Below are positions 1 to 10,578 of a stretch of DNA of 64,000 nucleotides, in pieces; the stretch's first letter is position 1; every line of letters starts with the position of its first letter. The notes below the pieces were generated by a model. That model ran no database searches. It saw only the letters and a list, made by a program, of their open reading frames with translations, and had not been told where the DNA came from. Source of the DNA: Epiperipatus broadwayi (lineage: Eukaryota > Onychophora > Udeonychophora > Euonychophora > Peripatidae). Position numbers and translations under genes: made by a program. The stretch spans positions 1,674,001-1,738,000 of the forward strand of contig JAQFVV010000037.1 in assembly GCA_028023455.1 (NCBI GenBank), read 5' to 3'.

Positions 1-179
1 CATTATGCATTATAGTTATCAATAAATGCTAGAAGTTTGTGCATATAACCCTTATTTTGTGAAAATTATACAAAATCTCCAAAATAATTTCAAGTTTATG
101 GCTTTTATCAGTGATGATCCTAGGATTTAAAGATCTGCACAGCATCACTCCAATAGTCACCTTTCATCTATTTTGTTAA

Positions 180-1010
180 CTATATATCTATATGACAAAA
201 ATGTAAACACAATAATATTTTTAATTCAAGATGATTCACCTGTATAATCTTAAAGATCAAAACACATTATAGTATTGATACAATTTAATGCATATGTTTT
301 TTTTTTCTTAATTACCATTGTCACTATCATCATATTGTCACAATTGGTATTCAAACATTAAGACATTAGATGATCACTATTTTCATTGCTTACACAATAT
401 GTAAATCTTTAAAAACCTTTTCATGCAGTAGTTTCACCAGTGGAAGCCATAGTAATTAAAGGATATTAGAAAGTTTAGCCATGCAATTGTTATTTAGTAC
501 CTAGTCACCCAAAAGCCCCATATTAGTTTTTAGCTCATTGAGTAGTTTCTTCTGATTACTATATCTTGCACTGGGTGATATTTTTGTATGAACAGTTTGC
601 TACTGTAATAGCAGTTTGTTTAAATATGAGGAATGGTAGTCATGTGACGTGTTAGTGGTTTAATACCAAACAAACTAATAGTCTGGTGATGAATATTGTT
701 ACAAAAAATCAAAATATATCAAAGTTTATAGATTGTGAACTAGATTTAGATCCATATGACTAAATATGTGAATTGGCTTGGATTGAAGATGTTTTGTTTT
801 TATTTTGAGCCTTATAGATTTATAGCTAACTGAATAGGTATAAGATGCCTACTGGAGGGTTACATAAGATACAAAGTTTTAAGTACATTTGTCTCATGTC
901 CAAGACTCCTTATTTATTAATGTAACAAGATAGACACTAACTTGTGGATATTAGTTGTATAGGCAATATATAGGGATCTTTATGATCAAATTTTCTAGCA
1001 TTCATTGTTT
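180..1010. repeat. Diverged copy of foldback repeat family A
   Basis: Bases 290-610 resemble the left-arm type sequence of the repeat at 25755-26418, with shared blocks such as attaccattgtcac/ataaccatagtcac and ccatagtaatta/gctatagtaatca. Bases 720-1010 resemble its inverted right arm, with shared blocks around gcttggattgaa and ctggagggttacat/gcat. Identity is clearly lower than between the arms at 26 kb, so this is an older copy. Edges are approximate and the relationship was judged by eye. Confidence 0.55.
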
Positions 1011-1119
1011 GTCATAGTCTGAACTGGGTGGCAGTACTGTAAATAGATTTTTCTAAAAAAATGTTACTTTATTTTTTGATATTTCTCATAATGTTTAGCC
1101 ATTGAATTGATAGATTTAT

Positions 1120-1560
1120 TATTTCAGGTTATTGGGGTATAATTGGTTGGTATCCAAACTCTCTCCCTTTATTTTTAAATTGTTAATAGAGAGATATAGT
1201 TATGGAGAAGTGGCAATGGTATTTCTTGTTTATGACCCATATGAAACAATGTAAACGCAAATTTTCAAATGTGACTGTTTTATGTTCCAAACTAAGATTG
1301 TCTTTTTAAATTAAGACTGAATAATATTAATTTTACCTAAATTGAAAAATACATAAAATACATGCTAGCTGAGAAATGAATCACTAGAGACTCGCCAGCC
1401 ATTCTGATAAAATTTAAACTTTACATTATGTAGCCATTGTATAATTTAGTAATAAATATACATATTTCTTTTCATATATTTGCAAGACAGACATTGTCAA
1501 AACAGGCTGTGGTCAACAATATTTTTTGTTAATGATTTTCAAAGTAAATAGTCTTTAACA
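1120..1560 (+). repeat. Dispersed repeat, copy 1
   Basis: This segment shares an ordered series of blocks with 4580-4990: 'attaatagagagatatagttatgg', a tract with 'gccattctgataaaattta', and a 3' part with 'caggctgtggtcaacaatat' against 'cagactgcagtgaacaacat'. Both copies run in the same direction. No coding frame or terminal structure is visible, so the class is unknown. Boundaries are approximate. Confidence 0.5.
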
Positions 1561-4500
1561 ATGTTTTCTCTGCTAAAAAAACAATTATGTGAAATATTTT
1601 TTTCAACTCGTATTAATAAAAAATTATTAAAATTATATAAATTACTTCAGTTGTTCATTCAAACTTTATCTCTTTTATGTTAGTGCCACGTTTATTTATA
1701 AATGAAAATGATTAATCATAAAATATATAGAGAAGAAAATTTAAATAATAAAAATATATATATTTTTGTGAATGCTATTTTTTTCCAAAACAAACTGCAT
1801 TATATATAATATGAATTTTATATAACTAGATAAGCTTTCTTTTTACTTAATAATTTTGATTTGTTAAAAATCTGTATATTTCATTTCTTACATATAATTT
1901 GTGATGAGTTAATGATTGCTTTAGTCACATAATTATTTATTTGAGAATGTATGACTATACATTATTTTTCACAATTATGGTGATAACATTTCCCCTTGTA
2001 TTACTGAACCTACATCGTTTATACATATTATTATTTCTGGATTATTATATTTTCCCTTATCTGATGGACTTGCAACCAGTGTAACACTGCTATAATACCT
2101 TCATTCAAATTGTGAACTGTATTTGCATCAAATTGCATTGATGGCATATGCTTGCCTCAGCCACTTTTGATATAACAACAGATTTAATATTATTTTTTCC
2201 TGCTCAAATGTTTCTCTCAAACTTATTTATATCTTTACTAATGTATGATATGTTACTCAGACATGTTTCATTATTTATTTATTTGGCATATTTATGTCTT
2301 CCAGCAACTTTGCTGATGTGAATCAGTTGCCATCACCATGTTACAAAAAATTAACCACATACTATAAGTACACCATGCAACATGTAAACTAGATGAACTT
2401 TTCCATTTTAAGCACAATGCATAACATGCAACCCAGAAAATATAAGGAACAAAATTGTTGACATTGGGGTCAATGAAATTATTCCTGTGGTAAGTAATCA
2501 TAAATGTCATCCTGCTCATTTTAAGATTAAGTGGCTAAATTAATATTAATGTTAAATTCTAAACTGTGAGAAGTGCAATGCTGAGTTTTCCTATTCCATG
2601 TTCATTATAAACACATTGCATTCTCAAACTAATGCCAATATCCTCTATTCATCATCAGTGACAAGTACAGTAAACACAAAACACCAGGTAATACTCACTT
2701 CTAATTACTGCCTATCTTATTTTTTCACTTTTCATCTTGATTTATTTCTATGTCAAGTATAACTGCAACTGACTTCTGAATATTAGGACCATGATCAAAT
2801 CTGTAATTACTTACCAAGGTTAATGCATGACCCACTTCCATTTTGTCATATCATGTAGTTGTATTTGGACTAGTTGGATGTCCATTTGACTTTCCTCACT
2901 TTTTCCCATGATGGTGATTTTCTCTCTTTATATCATAAAATGGTAGTTTTCATTCTGTTCCCAGATTAAATGAAATTTCACTAAATGTACACTTTTTCTG
3001 TGATTTACTAGATTGCATCTTGCCCTTGTGATTATTTATCAGTAATGGAAGAAAAATAGTAATACAATAAAATGTTTTGTGTTTTATTTACATCGGTCAT
3101 AATAATGATATCCATCTCTCAAACACCCATCTGCTCTACATAATCCAATTACATATGAAGTTCCACTTTTTCCAACTATTTGACCTAATTCTCCAAGCCA
3201 GCATTTTACCTTCAATTATGCAATATCACTTTTTTCCTCAAAGCATTTGTAACTATTCACATGTTTTTATCATAATGAATGCATACAAAGTTGTTGGTGA
3301 TTTATTTGATACTACACATTTGGTTGTCAGATGTAATGAAATGACAAGGATGACAAATATTGCTCAAATATAATGGGATGTTATACATGCCAATGTGATG
3401 TTACTTGCCACACTGAATTGACTCAATCAGAGTAAATAAGAACTATAATCAATAATATCACCAGTCAAAAATGGCATGGTACTGACAGTATTAAATCCAC
3501 ACAGTTATGATTTTCTGCTCATCATATGGATATACCATTAACACATGCATCTGATTAAGTACTAAATTGAGCTTATTAAAACATTTATTGGATTGGACTA
3601 GGCACACTAATCAATAATAGAGCCACTAGTTACCCATATGTGAATCTATATCCATTTAGAAGTAACCAACTCAGAATATAATGCTTGCTTAAAGTTCATA
3701 TAATTCAAGCATGGTATTGCATTATTAATTTAAACCTAAAATCAGATGGTGAAATCTATAAATGATAAAAAAATAAAGTCAAAAACAGTTTTATTTTTTG
3801 TAACAATTATACAGTGTACCCTCCTTTCATATTTCTACAAATAATGGTCTCTATCCCAAAATGAAAAGTACAACCATTGATAACACACACACATTTATAT
3901 CCCTAGGCAATAATCTTAAATAACTCACATTGCTGCAAATGAAATTAGTAATTTTTCATTAACCCATATGTCTCATCAATGTATAAATATTAACATTGTA
4001 TAAGTAATAATAAATAAATAAACACATAAGAAATCAATTATCTTTTTAAGGATACTAGAAAAAATATATATTGTATTCTGATGAAGAATATGTAGTACTT
4101 TCAGAGGAATTAGATTCTTGTTAATACTAATGACTGAAAAATTTAATAAATGCCAGTTATTAATAAAAATTATTATATGCAGCATATGTACATACAAAAA
4201 TAATAATCACATTAGAAATGTCTTACTTTTATTCCAGGTATCTTAATTTTTATACATGCATGCAAAAACATTTACATTATATATTCTCTGTTAAAATATA
4301 GTTGTTTAAGATACAAATTGTGTATTCCTTGCAATTAGTTATCCATTTCTTTTGTCAATGAAGTAATCATCATTTGAGTTCATTAATTAATTCTGTATTC
4401 CTTCCTTGGACATCAATAAATTAATCCACTAAACATTAAATGTGATTGTAGACTAATGTTGACTTATTTTATTCCATAAGACCACCCATATTACTTATTT

Positions 4501-4579
4501 ATTCTGTAGGTAGATGCATGCCCTTTATAAATCTTAATTTTGCAATCTAATTTGGTTAGCATGAGCAATAGATATTTTA

Positions 4580-4990
4580 TCTCTCATCTTTTATTGTAAT
4601 ATTAATAGAGATATATAGTTATGGTACAATGGCAGTAGTATTTTTTATTCAAAAATCAGATAAAAGAAACTAAACACAAGTTATCCGCTTGTGATGAACT
4701 TTTTTTCAATGAGAGGACTTTTTTTTAATTAAAGCTAGATAGCATCAACTTATCATATATGGAACCACATACTAACGGAGATGAATCATTGGAATCTAAC
4801 AAGCCATTCTGACAAAATTTATTCTGCACATGTATGCACCACCATGTATTAAATATTAAATAAAAATATTAAACATTTTAAATTTTATTTTCATTCAAAT
4901 ATCCATGTGTTATTTTCAACTAGGCAGACTGCAGTGAACAACATACTCTCCATCAAAGACTTCCATGGAATTAGGACCTTAACCCTGTTC
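4580..4990 (+). repeat. Dispersed repeat, copy 2
   Basis: Same-orientation partner of 1120-1560, with shared blocks in the same order but substantial divergence and indels. It ends about 170 bases before the (TA)n tract that hosts Element 1. No open frame, terminal inverted repeat or target duplication could be recognised, so it may be the eroded remains of any interspersed element. Confidence 0.5.
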
Positions 4991-5156
4991 TTTCTATTAG
5001 CAAAATATTTTCTGTCGAAATTAACTGTTACAGCTCTTTTAATTAATTATTGTATGTGTTAATTGTTAAATATTTATTATAAAATATATTTTTCATCTCA
5101 GGCACTTCTCACCTCAACAATCCATCCAAATTATGTGTCCTCTGCCTCAATTGCTT

Positions 5157-5160
<4 letters not shown>

Positions 5161-5250
<90 letters not shown>
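5161..5250. repeat. (AT)n microsatellite, left half, interrupted by Element 1
   Basis: About 90 bases of uninterrupted AT dinucleotides end exactly where the 5' LTR of Element 1 begins (TGTACATATA at 5251). The matching right half is at 19711-19794. The two halves read as one microsatellite split by the insertion, so the target-site duplication cannot be told apart from the repeat itself. Confidence 0.9.
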
Positions 5251-5253
<3 letters not shown>

Positions 5254-8200
5254 ACATATACATACAGTATTCAATTATTTAAAAAAAAAAAAAAATTTTT
5301 TTATTCTTTTATACATACAGAGATTTATATGTATAAATCTATTATTATGAATAAGCAGTTCTTTTTATGATTTATTATATAATATTTTATTAAATAATAT
5401 GTGTTAAATTTATTTAACTTTCATTTTGTTAAAAGAGAGTAAATCAGAAAGGTGTAAAATAAAACTGTTAGATTAGGAGATAAAAATTGTACACGTGTGA
5501 AACAATGAATAGATCTGTACAAACACAAAGATGCTTTTACACTTATTTCTGATGTCTATAGATGGCCAGCTTTGTTGTTATCTGTATCTTAAAATTATTT
5601 TACAAAAGAGGTGCTTTGATGTAGATGATAGCGATCAATTTTAAGTCAAACTTGTGAAGCTTTGATTTTTTTTTTAAGATAAAGATTTCCAGATGTTTTT
5701 CGCGATATAAACGATTAAAACAATTTTTTTAGGCAGTCAGTCTGAAATTTTTTAAAGAGGCAGTTAATCATAAATTTTTTTAAGAGTCAGTAATAAATTT
5801 CTTTAGAGAGATGATCAGTTAAATTATTATTATTATTTTGAGACTCAACTCAGTCGGTCCTTCCTTGTTATAATTCTTAAGCAGAAATGTAAGCTCGAAT
5901 CTTTTTTTTAAAAAAAAAAGAGAGTGAACGCTTTAATTCTTTTTTCTCACTCTTTGAAAGTTGAAAAAAAAAGAGCAAATGAAATGTGCGTTTATATAAA
6001 GCAATTTTCAAGCAATATTAAAGAATAGGAGAGAAATGGAACAAGATTGAATTTATTATAAGCTAGTAATAATTATAAAAATGATATTAACATATTTGGT
6101 TATGCATAATATGCCTTTGCATTGCTAAACCATTTTTTTCTGCTTCCTGATTAATACAGAAAGAGTCAAAATCGCTGATCTATCTATGAAGTCATGTATC
6201 CAGTAATAACCAACAAAATGACAGATTTTGAAGCCAACCACACAAGCTATATGGAATGCTTTGTTCCTAGTTCCTGTCTTATTAAAAGCTCATTGCCTTT
6301 CAACCAATGGAGAAGGGGAAATAGGAGGAAGAGAAAATCCATAACAGCCATGTAGAACCAAGTTTGAAGCCATAAATCAAATTTTTGTTGATTTACCTCA
6401 ATCATCTAAAGTGTCGACAGCAATTATTTTTTTTAAAGAAGAGAGACAAGCAAATCCACCGGTACCTACTTATTCAAAGTACTTATAATAACTTTTTTTT
6501 AAATGGTAGAAGGAGGCCAATCAACAGTGAATAATAATGGAATTGAAGAAACAAGAAAGTCAATTGATTCAGCATTATCTTAAAAGTATCTGCAATAACT
6601 TTTTTTTTTTTGTTGGTGAGCAAAGAAAAGCAGTCTGATAATTCAAACTCAGGACATTAATAAGAAGTAAAAAGTATACGGGTAAATATGAACTTTCCTT
6701 AACCGATTTTATTCTTTTGCTTATTAAAAGTAAACCTTAATTTACTGGTCAAAGCAATTTTCTTTTTTGATACAGAAACATTAAAGACTTGTTTATCTAT
6801 AGTTATTTGCAATATCTCACAACATAGCACAAACATAGTTTAAATCTTTAAACTTAAATTTTTCATTATTTTTTTATTATATATTGTAATGTTGAAATGT
6901 TTTTTTTTTTAATTGTTCTTCAGATGTTAATGATAATGAGCAACCTATAGATATATGCATTTATAATGTTTGTTTTTTGTTTTATTTTATCTTGTTGCAT
7001 ATTGAAAATTGATATATGTATTTTACTTTATTTCACTATAAGGTTGCAAAAGAAAAAGAGATATTTTTATATATGTAATTTATGGGTATACATTTTAAAC
7101 ATATATGTTAACATTACCGAATGCGTGAATGTGTAACTGCTTACCCAAACACATCAAAGAATAGGTTATATATGATTAGTTTAAAATGGTAAATTAAAAA
7201 GTAGGGCATTACATTTGAATGGAAATGAAATAACATATACAAGTTACACCTGAAATTTATTTTATGATATGATAAGTAAGAAAATTCTTAAATAAGCATT
7301 TATAGAATATGTATTTTTTTTTAATATTGATTTAAGTCAGCTTATTTTGAGATATCAAGAAAGGTGACAAACCTATATATTAAGTTTATTTGCTTATACT
7401 TATATAAATTTTTATATTAATAAGCCATTTATTTAATTGTCGATTTAACTTTAAAGAAAGAAAGAAAGAGTAGTAGTGTTAATAAAATATAATTATATAT
7501 CTTAATTGGTTTCCGAGTAATTATTAAGAATATTGTGTTTTTTTTTTTTTTGTCTTAATTCTATCATTTTAATTCAGCATCATTGCTCGCAGTTATTAAG
7601 TATTACCATTCGTATATATTGAGCAATCACTTGCAAATATTAAGCGTCCGCAAAATAATAGGTAAACTAGAATGTTGATATTTAAGTATTTAAGGATTAT
7701 GCTTGAGAATAAACAAATTTTGATAATTATAGTTCAACATAGAAAGCTAAAATTGTGTTGTGTCCATGAATTTAGATCATCCTCATCAAAGATGGATATC
7801 ATGTTATTAGTTAAAAAAATGTTTCAAATAATACTATATAAAAGTTATGATCGCCATCAATCATCATTAATAAATTATAATCATTAAATTTAATGTTTAG
7901 CGTAATGAATATGTTTTAGTAAATAGGGGTTTATAGAAAATTGAATATTATGCAAAGAGATTCATGATGATCAATCATCACCATTAGTATTATTAAATCC
8001 CAGTATGAAATAGGATAATTTTAATAGATGCCTATAAGTTTATAAAGATGAATTTATTGTTGTGAGTTTATTGATAAGCCATGGCTGGTATCATCATCAC
8101 TATTATAATCATTATTATGACATCACTATTATAATCATTATTGTGATATCACTATTATTATCATTATTATGATATTATTATCATCATCATCATCATTATT

Positions 8201-9070
8201 ACCTTTATTGTGATAAATAATTTAGTTAAATGGCCATCAATATCAATAATGGTCTTCACATGCTTGTTTGGAAGCCATTAATAGGATTATACATGTCTGT
8301 TCATCAATATACGCTAATGAGCTAGCAATGTCTATAAGAATCTTTGATCTATAGTATAAACTTTGGTAATATTGGGATCTTGTAATTTTATCAATATAGA
8401 TAAAATGTAAGAATGTCATTTTTGTTCAATAGTCATCCAAGTCATGTGTAATAAATATGTACTGAATGAGTTTGAACTCAAGTACACTATAAATAGATAC
8501 TTATCTAGATTGAAAACAATCTAGTGGCGCTCATGGGAAAACACATGTACTTAGCTAAACTGAATAAAGAGTGATATCATCCCTTTCCAACTTCATAATA
8601 TTAGTTTTATAAAATATATTTTTTTATAAGTTGTCATGAATAGCACCCGTGTGTGCATATGACCATGAATGGTCTTATATATTTGGAAAGAAGGATAGGA
8701 AGGATTCTTTGTTAGAAGAACCTAGTATTGGAGATAAGCATAAGGCACTCCAGGAATCTCACAGTGGGTACTTTTATTCAGTTGCTATGTTTAATATTAT
8801 TTTTATTAGATGACAATGTCCAGTATGTTTTACTGTTTAAATGACTGCCCCAATATATAAATAAATACCAAGAATCTTTAATGCTGATATTTTCTTTGTC
8901 TATGCTATGATGAATTGAAATAGCTACAAATTATAATTACAAATACATATCTTTTATATTAATTTAATAATTACAAATACATATTTATATTAATAAAGAT
9001 AAATATTGTTACAAATGGCAATTGATAAAAAATTGTTACAAATGGCAATTGCTTTATTTAAATTGTTACA
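5251..9070 (+). repeat. 5' long terminal repeat of Element 1
   Basis: Begins TGTACATATA and ends ATTGTTACA, so it has TG...CA ends with a short TGTA/TACA inverted terminus. It matches 15899-19709 almost throughout; most differences are single bases, homopolymer lengths, and a re-arranged 60 bases before the 3' end. At 3820 bases it is far longer than typical Ty3/Gypsy LTRs (a few hundred bases to about 2 kb). It holds AT-rich sequence and a simple ATC/ATT-rich stretch at about 8090-8220. A 71-residue frame at 7672-7887 is also open in the 3' copy, but that is expected from LTR identity and I do not call it a gene. U3, R and U5 could not be delimited. Confidence 0.93.
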
Positions 9071-9072
9071 AA

Positions 9073-9090
9073 TGGCGCACCAACTAGGGC
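9073..9090 (+). promoter_or_regulatory. Primer-binding site of Element 1
   Basis: Two bases after the CA end of the 5' LTR the sequence reads TGGCGCACCAACTAGGGC. The TGG is the complement of a tRNA CCA 3' end, and two-base spacing from the LTR is the standard arrangement. Element 2 also has TGGCGC at the same offset, so both may use tRNAs ending GCGCCA. Which tRNA is used cannot be told without the host tRNA set. Confidence 0.8.
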
Positions 9091-10578
9091 TCGAAATAAG
9101 CCAAATAATGGCTTGAAATACCCCACATACATGAGAGATGGGTAGTATATAGTGATGACAGATGTATAGTTTAAAAAAAAAAAAAAAAAAAAAAGAATAT
9201 TTTTTTTTCTGTGCAATTTTTTTTATTATTAGTGTATACAAATATTTTGGCCTGATGTTTAGATGATGATGATTACTGTTATTGCATTTTTGATGATGAT
9301 AAATGAATACAGTCATTATAGAGCTTAGTTTCAATTTTTAAAATATAATGATATCACAACTTATAATGTGTTAAAGTTAATAACACTGTTTTTTTTTTTA
9401 TATATTTTGCTTATCAATTAAATAAGCATAGAAATATTAATAGCCTTGAAGTGTGGAATAATAATTTTGTTCATATTTGAAAAGTTTGTGTTATAGAAAA
9501 TTTATGATTTTGGAGGTTGGATTGGATATTTGATTGTTGGAGTTTGGTTGGTTGTGTTACGGTTGTGATGATGGATGGAGAATTTTTGTCATTGCCTTGA
9601 GAATGTGATGTATTCATGCCACTGGTGATTGATTTATCTCATTCACTGCTCCAACCCAGATTATAATATCAGTTGTTTTATCATGAAGCAGTTAACAGTA
9701 GGCCTGCCATGATTTCGCCTCTAAGACTCCAGAGAGAGCAAGGCATAATTTTTCTGATACATAATATTTCGCCTCTAAGACTCCAGAGAGAGCAAGGCAG
9801 TATTTTGTTTTACTGATATATAATTGTTGCCTCTAAGACTTTAAAAATAAGCAAGGCAGTATTTGACGAATTAAAGCCCCTAAGACTTGGAAGTAAGCAG
9901 GGCAATGCAACAATGTTTGCAATAAACTATTATGGGTTGTAGTAGCTTAGAGTGATTGAATTGGGGTGATCATCTGAGTGTTCATGGAGCATTGTGTGCT
10001 TTAAGTGCAGTGATTGAATTCTTTTGTCTATCTCATGATTGTGAATTGCTAATCATTCTTTTGGCTGTCAATATCTGTCAGATCTCTAGAAGGATAGATG
10101 AGTATATAAATGACTTGAGACATGAACTCTGTTATAAATCTAGCACATATGTTATATAAGTAATTTTTTTTTTGCTTAGTGTATTAAAAAGGGCATAGAG
10201 AGAGTTAAGTTTTATAAAAGCATGAAAAACTAGATAAATGATGGCATAAAAGGACACACCAATACAGAGATAGCTTTTTCTTAAATAAATGTTTTAAATA
10301 GTACTATGACCTCATACTTTATCAATCATATATAGGTAAAGGAAAAAGAGTGATGATGGAGGTTAAGTTAATTAAAGGCACTAAAGATATAGATAGATTG
10401 ATGGGGAGAATTATGGCTGAGAAAGAGTGGTTGAAAATTTTAGGGTATATGAGGATAGATAAAGGTGTTTGACTCTGGATGTATAGGAAATCAGGGAGCA
10501 GAACAATAAATCAGAACAGAATAAATCAGAATATACTAAATCAAACAGAAATAAGTAATATAAATATTTTATAAATTT
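9091..10578 (+). other. Untranslated leader of Element 1
   Basis: About 1.5 kb between the primer site and the gag start. It contains an A run of about 20 bases (9173-9194), a GT/TTGG-rich tract (9505-9560) and the four stem-loop repeats at 9717-9904. A 67-codon frame at 9956-10159 begins at a TTG rather than an ATG and resembles nothing known, so it is not called. In LTR elements this is where packaging and dimerisation signals sit, which makes it the likely site for RNA structure. Confidence 0.75.
9717..9904 (+). repeat. Four tandem stem-loop repeats in the Element 1 leader
   Basis: Four copies start at 9717, 9771, 9829 and 9876 (spacing 54, 58 and 47), each about 29 bases. Each has the pattern GCCY-CTAAGA-CTY...RAG...AGCA-RGGC. 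The outer ends can pair (GCCT with AGGC in copies 1-3, GCCC with GGGC in copy 4). An inner pair of triplets can also pair (CTC with GAG in copies 1-2, CTT with AAG in copies 3-4). Both stems therefore show compensatory changes, while CTAAGA and AGCA stay constant. This suggests a selected RNA structure. By position a genome-packaging or dimerisation signal is the first guess, but that is inference. Confidence 0.75.

Larger units (their letters stand above)
1..5160. other. AT-rich non-coding region with old repeats
   Basis: No open frame here resembles a known protein. The short frames present (for example 2292-2519 minus and 3077-3373 plus) have no domain, biased composition, and no partner elsewhere in the window. 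The stretch is AT-rich with homopolymer runs. It contains a diverged copy of the foldback family also seen at 25755-26800 (about 180-1010) and a pair of related dispersed repeats (about 1120-1560 and 4580-4990). I see nothing else supportable. Confidence 0.7.

Noticed and set aside
3077-3373. 98-codon plus-strand frame as a host gene
   Set aside because: Starts at a TTG rather than an ATG, no recognisable domain, biased AT-driven composition and no neighbouring exon-like signals.
5063-5370. Plus-strand frames of I/Y repeats around the (AT)n tract
   Set aside because: They are translations of the microsatellite; the same happens at 19620-19868, 28413-28637, 40795-40977 and 47708-48040.
7672-7887. 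71-codon frame present in both LTRs of Element 1 (also 18324-18539)
   Set aside because: Shared because the LTRs are near-identical; no domain, and no evidence of selection on the protein.
9717-9904. CRISPR-like array of spaced repeats
   Set aside because: Only four imperfect repeats in a eukaryotic retroelement leader, with internal pairing and covariation; no cas genes.
9956-10159. 67-codon frame in the Element 1 leader
   Set aside because: Begins at TTG, matches no known protein and has no counterpart in the decayed copy.
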